A stretch of DNA of 64,000 bases. Origin: Paraburkholderia acidipaludis NBRC 101816 (lineage in GTDB: Bacteria; Pseudomonadota; Gammaproteobacteria; Burkholderiales; Burkholderiaceae). A program made the position numbers and the translations under genes. The notes beneath the pieces are model-generated. The model had not been told where the DNA came from. It did not search any database and saw nothing but the letters and a program-made list of their open reading frames with translations. The first letter of the stretch is position 1. Each line of letters begins with the position of its first letter. Location of the stretch: positions 1 to 64,000 of the forward strand of contig NZ_BAXZ01000002.1 in the NCBI RefSeq assembly GCF_000684975.1, in the 5' to 3' direction. Positions 9,484 through 18,919 of this stretch are shown piece by piece.

Positions 9484-9986
9484 AGACAACGGCTTTGACC
9501 GAGGCGTGGGCCGAATTCTGGGAGGCGCGCACGCCGCGCGAGCAGACCATGCTGACCTGGGGCGGCGCCTTGCTGGCCGTGGCGATCGGCTGGTCGGTGC
9601 TGTGGGCGCCCGCCTCCGACGGCCGCGCGCGCCTGCACGAGAGCCTGCCGGGACTGCAGCGGCAGCTCGCGCAAATGACGGCCGAGGCCAACGAGGCCCG
9701 CGCGCTTTCGGGCGCGGCGGCGAGCGTCGCGCCGGACGGCCAGGCACTCAAGGACGCACTGACGGCCTCGTTGGCCGATCACGGCTTGCAGGGCGCGCAG
9801 GTGCAGCTGATCGGCACCACGGTGCAGCTGCAAATGAAGAACGCATCGTTTCCGGCCTTTACGGACTGGCTCGACGACGCGCGCAAGCAGTACAAGGTGC
9901 AGGTGGTCGAAGCGCACATGACCGCGCTGAAGACCGACGGCCAGGTCGACCTGACCGCCTCGCTGCAGCCGGCGAGCGCGCGGTAA
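9480..9986 (+). CDS. gspM: GspM, type II secretion inner-membrane protein
   Basis: This small bitopic platform protein stabilises GspL. It has a short cytoplasmic N-terminus, one membrane helix (TWGGALLAVAIGWSVLW) and a periplasmic coiled coil followed by a ferredoxin-like domain. The GTG at 9480 overlaps the gspL stop and has AGGAG 8 bp upstream, so it is preferred to the ATG at 9459, which would add seven residues. Confidence 0.92.
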   Translation: MKTTALTEAWAEFWEARTPREQTMLTWGGALLAVAIGWSVLWAPASDGRARLHESLPGLQRQLAQMTAEANEARALSGAAASVAPDGQALKDALTASLADHGLQGAQVQLIGTTVQLQMKNASFPAFTDWLDDARKQYKVQVVEAHMTALKTDGQVDLTASLQPASAR

Positions 9987-10030
9987 ATGCGCCGGCCGTT
10001 TGAGTTTGATATGGGACCGGAGACCCTCGC

Positions 10031-10810
10031 ATGACGTACTGGATGCGGCGCGCGCGCGCCGTGTTGCCGTGGCTGCTGGTTGGGGTGCTGTCGAGCGGCA
10101 TTGTGCTGCTTGCCCGCCTGCCGGCCGCCTGGATCGCGCCGCAATTCGCGCGCGCGACGCAAGGCCACGTGAATCTCGTCGATCCCGCCGGCTCGCTTTG
10201 GCAAGGCTCCGCCACGCTGATGCTCGCGGCGGGCCATGACGACACCGGGGCGACCCTGCTGCCCGGCCGCATCGAATGGCAGACGGCGTTCTGGCCGCTC
10301 TTGACGGGCCGCGTGCGCATGCAGATGCGCCAGACCCAGGCGATGCCCGACCCCGTCGTGGTCGAAGCGACGCCGAGGAGCGCCACCGTGACGGCCGGCT
10401 CGATCGCGGTGCCCGCCTCGCTGCTCGCGGGGCTGGGCGCGCCGTTCAACACGCTCGACTTCGACGGCAGCGTGCGCCTGACGTGGACCCCGTGGCGCAC
10501 GTTCGGCAACGACGCCTTCGGCCGGCTCACCATCTCGCTCGCCGACATGAGCTCGCGGGTCTCGCTCGTGAAGCCGCTCGGATCGTATGAGGTGGTGCTC
10601 GAGGCGCAGGGTGCGTCGTCGACGCTCGCGCTTTCCACGCAGAAAGGGCCGCTGATGCTGAACGGTCACGGCAGGTTCTCGCGCGCGTCGACATCGTTCG
10701 AAGGCACCGCGAGCGCGGCGCCCGATCAGCGCGATAACCTTGCCGGCCTCTTGAACCTGCTCGGGCGGCCCGCCGGCCCGGGCACGGTCACGCTGACCTT
10801 CGCGCGCTGA
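10031..10810 (+). CDS. gspN: GspN, type II secretion protein N
   Basis: This is the last gene of the secretion operon. One N-terminal membrane helix (LPWLLVGVLSSGIVLLARL) is followed by a periplasmic domain with the 'LVDPAGSLWQGSATL' segment characteristic of GspN. It has 259 residues. GspN is dispensable in many systems and its exact role is unsettled. It lies 44 bp after gspM and converges on the outer-membrane efflux gene. Confidence 0.92.
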   Translation: MTYWMRRARAVLPWLLVGVLSSGIVLLARLPAAWIAPQFARATQGHVNLVDPAGSLWQGSATLMLAAGHDDTGATLLPGRIEWQTAFWPLLTGRVRMQMRQTQAMPDPVVVEATPRSATVTAGSIAVPASLLAGLGAPFNTLDFDGSVRLTWTPWRTFGNDAFGRLTISLADMSSRVSLVKPLGSYEVVLEAQGASSTLALSTQKGPLMLNGHGRFSRASTSFEGTASAAPDQRDNLAGLLNLLGRPAGPGTVTLTFAR

Positions 10811-10841
10811 ACCCGCCCGCTTTGCCGCGGGCGTTCGGGCG

Positions 10842-12386
10842 TTAGTCCGCCTGGGCGGCCTCGCCCGCTTTGGCCGTTTCGCCCATCGCACCGGTTTCGC
10901 GATCCATCTGCGCGACGCTCCAGCCGCCGCCGAGCGCCTTCACGAGCCCAACCGACGACACCATGCGCTCGCCGGCGAGGTTCGCCAGCTTCTGCTGGGC
11001 CTGGAACGCGGTGGTCTGCGCGGACAGCACGTTCTGGTAATCGGTCGTGCCCACCTTGTATTCGTTGACGACGATGGTAAGCGCGTGCGTTGCCGACTCC
11101 ACCGCCTGCTGCTGCACGCCCACTTCCTGCGCGAGGATGCGCTGCGAAGCGAGGTTGTCCTCGACGTCCTGGAAGGCGGCCAGCACGGTGCCGCGATAGG
11201 TGGCGACCTGCTGGTCGTAGGCGGCGCGGGCCGCTTCGGTCTGCGCGCTGCGCAGGCCGCCGTCGAAGATCGTACCGGCGAGCGACGGGCCGAGCGTCCA
11301 GAAGCGCGACGGCATCTGCAGCAGCTGCGACAACACCGAACTCTCGAAGCCGCCCGACGCCGAAATCGTGAGCGACGGGAAAAACGCCGACATCGCCACG
11401 CCGATCTGCTCGTTCGCGGCAGCGGCCTTGCGCTCCGCCGAGGCGATGTCGGGCCGCCGCTCGAGCAGCGCCGAGGGCATCGAGAGCGGCACGGTGGGCG
11501 GCGTGGCCGCGAGCGGCGACGGCGGGATCGAGAATGTGGAGGCCGGCTGGCCGACCAGCACGGCGATCGCGTGCTCGTTTTGCGCGCGCGCGACGCCGTT
11601 GTCGATCGCCGAGGCCTGCGCCGACTGCAGTTGCGCCTGCGCCTGGATCACGTCCGCACGGCCCGCCACGCCCTGCGCGTACTGGTTTTGCGTGAGAGCG
11701 AGCGTCTTTTGATACGCCGCGACGGTGTTGTCGAGCAGCTTCTGCTGGGCGTCGAGCGAGCGCAGCGTGAACCAGGTCTGCGCGAGCGTGGCCTGCGCGG
11801 AAAGGCGCGCGTTGGCCAGATTGGCGGCGGCGCCCTGCTGGCTGGCTTCCTGCGAGCTCACCGTGCGGCTTACCTTGCCCCACAGGTCGGGCTCCCAGGT
11901 CGCGTCGAGGCCGAGATTGAAGTTGTTGTCGATCGTGCCGCTCGGGAAGCTGCCGCTGGCGTTGCTCACGCGCGTGGGCGTGCGCGAACGCGTACCGGAC
12001 GCCGATGCGCTGATCACCGGGAAATACGCGGCCCGCGCTTCGCCGACAAGCGCGCGCGCCTGCCGGTACGCGGCGGCATATTGCGCGATGGTCTGGTTTT
12101 GCGCGTCGAGCCGGTCTTCCAGCGCGTTGAGCTGGGTGTCGTTGTAGATCGTCCACCAGTCGCCGCGGTTGGCGGCATCGGAGGGTTGCGCGACCTTCCA
12201 GCCTTCGGGCGCCTCCTTGAACGACGCCGGGATAGCGGCCGTGGACGGCCGCTGATAGTTCGGGCCGACCGCGCAGCCGGCCAGCTGGAATGCGGCCGCG
12301 AGCAAGGCGGCACCCGCGGCGCATGCGGGCGCGCGGCGCTTCGGGAATCCGGGCAGACGGACAGCGTGGTGGGAAGAACGCGGCAT
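10842..12386 (-). CDS. NodT/OprM-family efflux outer-membrane lipoprotein
   Basis: This is the outer-membrane channel of a tripartite drug efflux pump. A lipoprotein signal ends in the lipobox LAGC and is followed by 'AVGPNYQRP', the standard opening of the NodT/OprM family. Two OEP repeats of long helices follow. The start at 12386 (MPRSSHHAV) is chosen to place the signal peptide at the N-terminus; the frame continues upstream to 12434. No pump or fusion protein adjoins it on the same strand, but a MarR/DHA2-pump pair lies divergently 0.7 kb away and may be its partner. Confidence 0.93.
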   Translation of the reverse strand: MPRSSHHAVRLPGFPKRRAPACAAGAALLAAAFQLAGCAVGPNYQRPSTAAIPASFKEAPEGWKVAQPSDAANRGDWWTIYNDTQLNALEDRLDAQNQTIAQYAAAYRQARALVGEARAAYFPVISASASGTRSRTPTRVSNASGSFPSGTIDNNFNLGLDATWEPDLWGKVSRTVSSQEASQQGAAANLANARLSAQATLAQTWFTLRSLDAQQKLLDNTVAAYQKTLALTQNQYAQGVAGRADVIQAQAQLQSAQASAIDNGVARAQNEHAIAVLVGQPASTFSIPPSPLAATPPTVPLSMPSALLERRPDIASAERKAAAANEQIGVAMSAFFPSLTISASGGFESSVLSQLLQMPSRFWTLGPSLAGTIFDGGLRSAQTEAARAAYDQQVATYRGTVLAAFQDVEDNLASQRILAQEVGVQQQAVESATHALTIVVNEYKVGTTDYQNVLSAQTTAFQAQQKLANLAGERMVSSVGLVKALGGGWSVAQMDRETGAMGETAKAGEAAQAD

Positions 12387-12562
12387 GCAAGCAATCCTGT
12401 CGAGAGCCGGGGCCATGAGGTGCGCGAGGCGCACCGGATGCCCGGCCGCGCGGCGGGTTGGTCGTGTCGCGGGAATGGTAGCGCACGCACCGCGCGCGGC
12501 GCGGAACGCGTAAGGTTAATGCAGGGTTGCCTTGCGGTGTGTTACGAGCGGTGCCGCGCCGA

Positions 12563-12922
12563 TTACGCGCGGTTACGGCGCCAGCGGCGCAGGGCGTCGA
12601 GCGCGGAGGCGCCCGCCCGCGTGCGCGGCGCGTAATTCGCGCGCGCCTGGGCGCAAGCCGCGCGGCATGCGGCCCGGCGGTCCGCGCAAAGCGGCGCCGC
12701 AAGCGTGGCCTGGGCAGCTTGGGTGGACGATGCGCGCTTTGCCCGCCGGCGTTGTGCCCACATGAACAGCAGAACCGCGAGGGAGCCGCCCGGCAGTGCG
12801 AACACCGCAGCATAGACCGCGAGCTTGCGCCAACCCGCCGCGCTGGCTTGCGCGAGCGCGAGCCGGGCGGTTTCGGTAACGGAGCGGCCAAAGCCGCCGA
12901 GCGCATTTTTCAGGTACGGCAT
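12563..12922 (-). CDS. Small basic single-membrane-span protein, unknown
   Basis: I do not recognise this 119-residue protein. An amphipathic N-terminus (MPYLKNALGGFGRSVTETAR) is followed by one membrane helix (VYAAVFALPGGSLAVLLFMW) and a basic Arg/Ala-rich cytoplasmic tail with several cysteines. It is divergent from the MarR gene. There is no strong ribosome-binding site, and the high GC could create the frame by chance, but the hydrophobic pattern argues for a real small membrane protein. Confidence 0.45.
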   Translation of the reverse strand: MPYLKNALGGFGRSVTETARLALAQASAAGWRKLAVYAAVFALPGGSLAVLLFMWAQRRRAKRASSTQAAQATLAAPLCADRRAACRAACAQARANYAPRTRAGASALDALRRWRRNRA

Positions 12923-13111
12923 GGCGCGATCTGAGGCGTAATGAGGCGTGGTGGCATTGAAGTGATTGCCTGACATAATATTGACTAAGCAAGCAACTGA
13001 CAAACTTATTTGCATCGCACCAATCTTCCTGTTGTTTTTTGTCCAGGCGATGACTTCTTTATTCCCGATTGACGTATCTGCCTGAGCAGCTAAAATGCGC
13101 CGATTGTCTCT

Positions 13112-13651
13112 ATGCATCTGGATTCCCGCGTCATGACGAGCGAAGCCCCTTTTGTCCCTGCGAAGCTCGGCGTGGATTCGAGCCTCGGCTACTTCCTTTC
13201 GACGGCGCGCAACGTGCTGGCCGCGCGAATGGACCGCGCAGTCGCGCCGCTCGGTCTCACGTCGTCGCAGATCGGCGTGATCCTGCTGCTGTGGTTCGAG
13301 CGCGCACGCACGCCGAACGAGATGTCGCGCGTGCTCTCGTACGACACGGGATCGATGACGCGCATGCTGGACCGGCTGGAAAAGAAAGGTTTTCTCGTGC
13401 GCCAGCGCAGCCTTGCGGACCGGCGCGTCGTCGAACTGACGCTGACACCGCTCGGCCGTGACGCGGCGCAGCAACTGCCGGATCTGATCTCGCAGGTGCT
13501 CAGCGACCAGCTGCGCGGGTTTGCCGCCGACGAAGTCGCGACGCTCGTGCGCCTGCTGCAGCGCTTCATTGCCAACGATCCGGCGACCGAACCGCTCTGC
13601 AGCGAGGAACTGGCTTGCCCGGCGGTACAGGCGCCGCATCCGGAAGGCTAA
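13112..13651 (+). CDS. MarR-family transcriptional regulator
   Basis: This is a winged-helix dimeric repressor of the MarR/EmrR type. The DNA-binding core 'RVLSYDTGSMTRMLDRLEKKGFLVRQ' with the wing 'SLADRRVVELTLTPLG' lies near residues 68-115, flanked by the dimerisation helices. It has 179 residues from the ATG at 13112; an ATG at 13133 is an alternative. It sits 128 bp upstream of a DHA2 efflux pump on the same strand, so it probably controls that pump and perhaps the divergent outer-membrane gene. Confidence 0.92.
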   Translation: MHLDSRVMTSEAPFVPAKLGVDSSLGYFLSTARNVLAARMDRAVAPLGLTSSQIGVILLLWFERARTPNEMSRVLSYDTGSMTRMLDRLEKKGFLVRQRSLADRRVVELTLTPLGRDAAQQLPDLISQVLSDQLRGFAADEVATLVRLLQRFIANDPATEPLCSEELACPAVQAPHPEG

Positions 13652-13779
13652 ATCCCGTAACGGGCGGCGCGCGCCTGAGCAGCGCCTTTTTTACGAGCTA
13701 ATAACTGTCTGGGCAGAAAATGCCGGGGCATCGATAGAAGAACCGGCGGCGGCGAGCAGCAAGCGGCGCCGACGGTTCG

Positions 13780-15363
13780 ATGAACAAGGATCCCGCAACG
13801 ATGAACGCCTCCACCGCGGCGCCTGACGCCGCAGCCGCCGAGCCCGCGCCGCTGCAGGGCGGCACGCTCGCGCTTCTTACCGTCGGCCTCGCGCTCGGCA
13901 CCTTCATGGAGGTGCTCGACACCTCGATCGCGAACGTTGCGGTGCCAACCATCTCCGGCAACCTCGGCGTTGCCAACAGCGAAGGCACGTGGGTGATCTC
14001 GTCGTATTCGGTGGCGTCCGCGATCGCGGTGCCGCTCACCGGCTGGCTTGCGCGCCGCGTGGGCGAAGTGCGGCTCTTCACGCTTTCCGTCGTGCTGTTC
14101 ACGTTCGCGTCGGCCGCTTGCGGTTTTGCCTCGAACTTCGAGACGCTGATCTTTTTCCGTCTCGTGCAAGGCCTCGTTTCCGGGCCGATGGTGCCGCTTT
14201 CGCAGACCATTCTGATCCGTTCGTATCCGCTGGAAAAGCGCGGCCTCGCTCTCGGCCTGTGGGCAATGACGGTCATCGTCGCGCCGATTTTCGGCCCCGT
14301 AATGGGCGGCTGGATCACCGACAACTACACGTGGCCGTGGATTTTCTACATCAACGTGCCTATCGGCCTCTTTTCGGGCGCATGCGCGTACCTGCTGCTG
14401 CGCGGACGCGAGACGAAAACCACCAGACAGCGCATCGACGCGGTCGGTCTTGCGCTGCTCGTGATCGGCGTGTCGTGCCTGCAGATGATGCTCGATCTCG
14501 GCAAGGACCGCGACTGGTTCAACTCGAAGTTCATCGTCACGCTCGCCATCGTCGCCGCGGTGTCGATTGCGTTCATGCTGGTCTGGGAGGCCACGGAAAA
14601 GGAGCCCGTCGTCGACCTCTCGCTGTTTCGCGACCGCAACTTCGCACTGGGCGCGCTGATCATCTCGTTCGGCTTCATGGCGTTCTTCGGCTCGGTGGTG
14701 ATCTTCCCGCTCTGGCTGCAGACGGTGATGGGCTACACGGCCGGCATTGCGGGTCTCGCGACGGCCCCGGTCGGGCTGCTTGCGCTCGTGCTGTCACCGC
14801 TCATCGGGCGCAACATGCACAAACTCGATCTGAGGATGGTCGCAAGTTTCGCATTCCTTATTTTTGCGTTCGTCTCGATCTGGAATTCGACTTTCACGCT
14901 CGACGTGCCCTTCAGTCACGTGATCCAGCCGCGCCTCGTGCAGGGGATCGGCGTGGCGTGCTTCTTCGTGCCGATGACGACCATCACGCTATCGAGCATC
15001 TCCGACGAACGGCTCGCGAGCGCCTCGGGACTGTCGAATTTTCTGCGCACGCTCTCGGGCGCGATCGGGACCGCGGTGAGCACGACGTTCTGGGAAGACG
15101 ACGCGATCTATCACCATGCTGTGCTTTCGGAGTCGGTGAGCCAGTATTCGCAGAACACCAACTCATACAGCGACACGCTTACGAGCCTCGGCTTCGCAGG
15201 GCAGAGCGTGACGGCGCAGCTGAACGAAATCGTCACGCAGCAAGGCTACATGCTGGCGACCAACGACTTCTTCCGCATTTCGTGCGTCATGTTTCTCGCA
15301 CTGGCGGTGCTGGTCTGGATGACGAAGCCGAAGAAGGGCGGCGGACCGTCGATGGGTCATTGA
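13780..15363 (+). CDS. emrB: EmrB-type DHA2 family drug efflux MFS transporter
   Basis: This is a 14-helix proton-driven drug exporter of the DHA2 family. The diagnostic motif 'MEVLDTSIANVAVPTI' and 'EGTWVISSYSVASAIAVPLTGWLA' are both present, as is the motif C-like 'APIFGPVMGGWITDNYTWPWIFYINVP'-type segment (residues about 165-195). It has 527 residues. EmrB normally works with an EmrA membrane-fusion protein, but none is encoded between MarR and this gene. The pump may borrow a fusion protein encoded elsewhere. Confidence 0.92.
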   Translation: MNKDPATMNASTAAPDAAAAEPAPLQGGTLALLTVGLALGTFMEVLDTSIANVAVPTISGNLGVANSEGTWVISSYSVASAIAVPLTGWLARRVGEVRLFTLSVVLFTFASAACGFASNFETLIFFRLVQGLVSGPMVPLSQTILIRSYPLEKRGLALGLWAMTVIVAPIFGPVMGGWITDNYTWPWIFYINVPIGLFSGACAYLLLRGRETKTTRQRIDAVGLALLVIGVSCLQMMLDLGKDRDWFNSKFIVTLAIVAAVSIAFMLVWEATEKEPVVDLSLFRDRNFALGALIISFGFMAFFGSVVIFPLWLQTVMGYTAGIAGLATAPVGLLALVLSPLIGRNMHKLDLRMVASFAFLIFAFVSIWNSTFTLDVPFSHVIQPRLVQGIGVACFFVPMTTITLSSISDERLASASGLSNFLRTLSGAIGTAVSTTFWEDDAIYHHAVLSESVSQYSQNTNSYSDTLTSLGFAGQSVTAQLNEIVTQQGYMLATNDFFRISCVMFLALAVLVWMTKPKKGGGPSMGH

Positions 15364-15409
15364 CGGTCCTGCGCGGAGCTGGCGCGATCAGCACGCCGGC
15401 GAACCGAAG

Positions 15410-15874
15410 TCAGGGTGACGTGGAGGGTTGCGCGGGTTGTTCACCGCCATTCGTTGCGGCTTCGTCGGCATCGCCGGGAACGGTCGTCTCGACGCCCGTG
15501 CGCACGAATTGCTTGAAGGCCGCGCCGGCTTCCCACGGGTTGGGCTTGCAGCCGAGCGAACTGTCACAGTGCGCCGCGAAGCCGATCGTCGCGGTGCCGT
15601 CGGGGTTGGCCGTCTTCGTGATCTCGTAGGCAAGCAGCCGCTTGCCGCCGCCCGGGCCCGACGTCTGGATCAGCGTGTCGGTCACGGTCTGAACTTCGTA
15701 CTTCGAATGGGTGCGCACCCAGTCCTGCGCACGTTGCCACCACAGATCGCACTGTGTCTTGTCCGAGCACGTGAGCGGCGCGGTCGCGATCTGCATGACG
15801 TCCGGGTTCACCTGGCCGCGTGTGGAGCAAGCCGCCGCCGTGACGCAAAGCAGGATCAGCAGGATTCGTTTCAT
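15410..15874 (-). CDS. Small lipoprotein, unknown
   Basis: This is a 154-residue secreted lipoprotein: MKRILLILLCVTAAAC places a lipidated cysteine at residue 16. The mature part contains four further cysteines (in 'TCSDKTQCDLWW' and 'HCDSSLGCKP') that could form disulphides, and an acidic, Gln/Pro-rich C-terminus. A GGAGG site lies just upstream of the ATG at 15874, and that decides the start. I do not recognise a family with a known function. It is downstream of gshA on the same strand. Confidence 0.8.
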   Translation of the reverse strand: MKRILLILLCVTAAACSTRGQVNPDVMQIATAPLTCSDKTQCDLWWQRAQDWVRTHSKYEVQTVTDTLIQTSGPGGGKRLLAYEITKTANPDGTATIGFAAHCDSSLGCKPNPWEAGAAFKQFVRTGVETTVPGDADEAATNGGEQPAQPSTSP

Positions 15875-16017
15875 GGTATGGAGTCCTCCCTTCACGCGCC
15901 GCGCACGGTGCCTGAAGAGGCCGCCGGCACGACGATCATGGGTATAAGTATTGGACCGCGCGGGCGCGCGTTCGTTTCGAGCAAGCGACATGCCCGCCAT
16001 GTTCGGTCTATGAGCGG

Positions 16018-17640
16018 TCAGACGCTGTAGCGATTGAGCGTATAGGCGCGATAGGCCGCGACGAAGGCATCGAACGAGCCGACTTCCTCGCGCTCGAGCT
16101 TGGCCTGCTCGTCGAGCGACGCGCGTGCGAGCCCTTCGAAATGCGCGGTCGTTCCCGCGTCGAGCGGGCGCGAGAGAAAATCGTCGGCATGGCGGCGGCT
16201 TTGTGCGAGCGCGAACTGCAGGAAGGTCTGCTTTTCGTCGCGCAGCGTTTGCAGCACACGGGCCGACGGCGTAAGCGACGCATCGGCCAGCTTCGCGCGT
16301 TGCGCCGCCACGGCACGCGCGTGTTCGTCGCCGCCGTGCAGCGCATCCAAAGCAGCGGCGGTGCGCTCGATGCGCGCGAAGAGTTCCGCAGCCCAGTCCT
16401 GGAAGGGCACGTCCTTGCCGTCGCGCTTGAGCGTGAGGCCCGGGCGCCGGCCTTCTTTCGTGACCAGCCCGAAGTTTTCGTTGGCCTCGGCGCCGGCCGC
16501 CGCGGACAGGAACGGGCTCTCGTCGAGCGCGCAGGCCAGCAGGTAGGCGTCGAGAAAGCGCGCCGTCTCGAGCGCGATGCCGGTGGGCTCGAACGGGTCG
16601 ATGTCCATGCAGCGCACCTCGACGTACTGCACGCCGCGTGCGAAGAGCGCATGCAACGGGCGCTCGCCGGGATACGTCACGCGCTTGGGCCGGATCGTCG
16701 AGTAGAACTCGTTTTCGATCTGCAGCACGTTCGTGTTGATCTGCACCCACTCGCCATTGCGGTGCGTGCCGATCGCCTCATACGGCGGATAGGGCTGGCT
16801 CACCGCATCGGCCAGCGCCGAAAGATAGCCGGGGAGGGTGTCGTAGTCGGCATGCAGCGCGGACTGGCCCGTCGTGTTCGAGTAGCCGAGGTCGCTCATG
16901 CGCAGGCTCGTCGCATACGGCAGGTAGAGCGTTTCGTTGTCCAACGTTTCGAGCTTGTGCGGATGGCCGCGCAGAAACCGCGCGTCGAGCGCGGGCGAGG
17001 CGCCGAACAGGTACATCAGCAGCCAGCTTGTGCGGCGGAAGTTGCGGATCAGCGCGAGATAACGCTCCGACTGATAGTCGACGGGCGTGGACGACGATTG
17101 CTCATGCGCATGCAGCGCCTGCCAGACGTCTTCGCTGAGCGAATAGTTGTAGTGGATGCCGGCGATGCATTGCATGGTGCGGCCGTAGCGCAGCGCGAGG
17201 CCGAGGCGGTAGACGTGCTTGAGCCGCCCGATGTTCGAGGCGCCGTATTCGGCGATCGGAATGCCCTCGTCGGTGGCGGGCAAGAGACCCGGCATCGATT
17301 CGTTCCAGAGGACTTCGCCATCGCGCGCGAGCACGGCATAGACGTAGCGATGCAGTTCGTCGAGGCGTTCGAGCGTGATGGACGGATCGTGCTCGGCGGG
17401 CGTGATGATCTCGAGCAGCGCCTCGGAATAGTCGGTCGTGAGCGACGGATGCGTGAGCGCCGAACCGAGCGCGGCCGGATGCGGCGTCATGGCGAGCTGA
17501 CCGTCGCGAGTCACCCGCAGGCTTTCCTTTTCGATGCCGCGCAGACCGCGCGCGAGCGCGTCGCGGTGCGGCCCGGCACTCAGCACGGAAAGGCGCTGTG
17601 CGAGAACGTCGTGCGTGCTTGTAGAAGTCGTGTCTGGCAT
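16018..17640 (-). CDS. gshA: Glutamate-cysteine ligase (GshA)
   Basis: This enzyme makes gamma-glutamylcysteine from glutamate and cysteine with ATP, the first step of glutathione synthesis in the cytoplasm. It is the proteobacterial type 1 enzyme of 540 residues. 'RGIEKESLRVTRDGQLA' near residue 33 and 'TDYSEALLEIITP' hold the conserved metal and substrate glutamates, and 'YVEVRCMDIDPFEPTGI' is the family signature. The start MPDTTSTSTHDV lies at 17640. Confidence 0.96.
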   Translation of the reverse strand: MPDTTSTSTHDVLAQRLSVLSAGPHRDALARGLRGIEKESLRVTRDGQLAMTPHPAALGSALTHPSLTTDYSEALLEIITPAEHDPSITLERLDELHRYVYAVLARDGEVLWNESMPGLLPATDEGIPIAEYGASNIGRLKHVYRLGLALRYGRTMQCIAGIHYNYSLSEDVWQALHAHEQSSSTPVDYQSERYLALIRNFRRTSWLLMYLFGASPALDARFLRGHPHKLETLDNETLYLPYATSLRMSDLGYSNTTGQSALHADYDTLPGYLSALADAVSQPYPPYEAIGTHRNGEWVQINTNVLQIENEFYSTIRPKRVTYPGERPLHALFARGVQYVEVRCMDIDPFEPTGIALETARFLDAYLLACALDESPFLSAAAGAEANENFGLVTKEGRRPGLTLKRDGKDVPFQDWAAELFARIERTAAALDALHGGDEHARAVAAQRAKLADASLTPSARVLQTLRDEKQTFLQFALAQSRRHADDFLSRPLDAGTTAHFEGLARASLDEQAKLEREEVGSFDAFVAAYRAYTLNRYSV

Positions 17641-17872
17641 TGAGGCAGGTCGGGGCGCAAGCCGGCGGCGCCATGTTCCCCTGCGCGCGCCAACGTGAAA
17701 TTTTCGTTAGCGGGCACTTTAACATCTCGCCGTAAGACCTGCTTGCGGCCGATTCGGCCACCTTTAGGGGGTGGTTCCGGGCTGGTTCCGGGCTGGTTCA
17801 GCCGGCAATCTGCGTGCCGCTGCCGCCCCATGGTCAGCCGCGCCTGGCCGGTTTCGTCATACCGCCGGCGGC

Positions 17873-18919
17873 TCAACCGCCGCGCGCCGCGCCCGCGCGA
17901 TCGGCGATTTCGTTCCACAGATGCATGGCCGCATACGCGCGCCACGGCCGCCATGCGTCGCTGCGCGCGCGCTGCTGCGTGGCGCGCACGAGCGCGGGGT
18001 CGCGGGCAGCGATGGCCTGCATCAGCACGAGGTCGGTGGCGGGCCAGGCATTCGCGTCGCGCCACGCGCGCATGGCGACGTATTCGACGGTCCAGGGGCC
18101 GATGCCGGGCAGGGCGAGGAGGGCTTCGCGCATCGCGTCGAGGTCGCGGGAGGCGTCTGGGGTCGCGCCTTGCGGTTCGGCCGTTTTCTTCAGGTCCCGT
18201 TCGATTACCGCCGCGCCGCTTGCCACGGCTGCGGCGAAGCCCTGCAGCGCGGCAACGCGTTTGCCCGGCATGCCGATGCCCGCGAGATCGGCGGCGGCGA
18301 GGTCGGCGGGCGCGGGGAAGCGCCACGCGGTGCCGCTATGCGGATGACCCTCGATGGGCTTGCCGACGCGCTGCACGAGGCGTCCGACGATCGTCGTGGC
18401 GGCCTTCACGCTGACCTGCTGGCCGACGATCGCGCGCACCACCAGCTCGAAGCCCGACCACGCGCCCGGCACGCGCAGGCCGGGCGCGGCAGCGACGAGC
18501 GGGGCGAGCCACGGATCCACCGCGAAGTGCGCGCTGATGGCGAGGGAGTCGGCCTGTACGTCGAACATGCGCGCGAGCGGCGCGGCAAGTGCGGCCGCAT
18601 GCGCGCTCACCGGGCCTTCTACTTCGACGACAAGACAGCGCCGCCGCGGATGACGACGCACCGCGAGCGTGCCGCTGGCGCCGAGAAAATCGATGGCGCG
18701 GCGCCACGTGCCGTCCTCGACGGTTTCGACGCCCGGCGTCGCACGCCCGGCGAAAAAGCGCAGCAGGCGCGGCCAGTCGTAGGGGGCCCGGAACGGCAGT
18801 TCGAGCGTGGCGCCGGCGTTCTGGTTGACCTTGTTGGCTTCGCCGGTTTCCCCGGTCTCGATCAGGGCGTGCTCTCTGTCCTGGTCTCGGGTACGGATGC
18901 GCGGTTTGGCGTCGCTCAA
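17873..18919 (-). CDS. alkA: AlkA-type DNA-3-methyladenine glycosylase II
   Basis: This glycosylase removes alkylated bases from DNA in base-excision repair. An AlkA N-terminal domain ('LELPFRAPYDWPRLLRFFAGRA') is followed by the helix-hairpin-helix and GPD region 'LLALPGIGPWTVEYVAMRA', with the catalytic Asp in 'PATDLVLMQAI'. A TTG at 18919 overlaps the ada stop (TTGA) and gives 348 residues. Nearby GTG codons are alternatives, so the exact N-terminus is uncertain. It forms an ada-alkA operon. Confidence 0.93.
   Translation of the reverse strand: MSDAKPRIRTRDQDREHALIETGETGEANKVNQNAGATLELPFRAPYDWPRLLRFFAGRATPGVETVEDGTWRRAIDFLGASGTLAVRRHPRRRCLVVEVEGPVSAHAAALAAPLARMFDVQADSLAISAHFAVDPWLAPLVAAAPGLRVPGAWSGFELVVRAIVGQQVSVKAATTIVGRLVQRVGKPIEGHPHSGTAWRFPAPADLAAADLAGIGMPGKRVAALQGFAAAVASGAAVIERDLKKTAEPQGATPDASRDLDAMREALLALPGIGPWTVEYVAMRAWRDANAWPATDLVLMQAIAARDPALVRATQQRARSDAWRPWRAYAAMHLWNEIADRAGAARGG

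Noticed and set aside
17773..17798. Two and a half copies of an 11-bp tandem repeat (GGTTCCGGGCT)
   Set aside because: A short repeat in the alkA-gshA gap with no matching copies elsewhere; most likely slippage without function.
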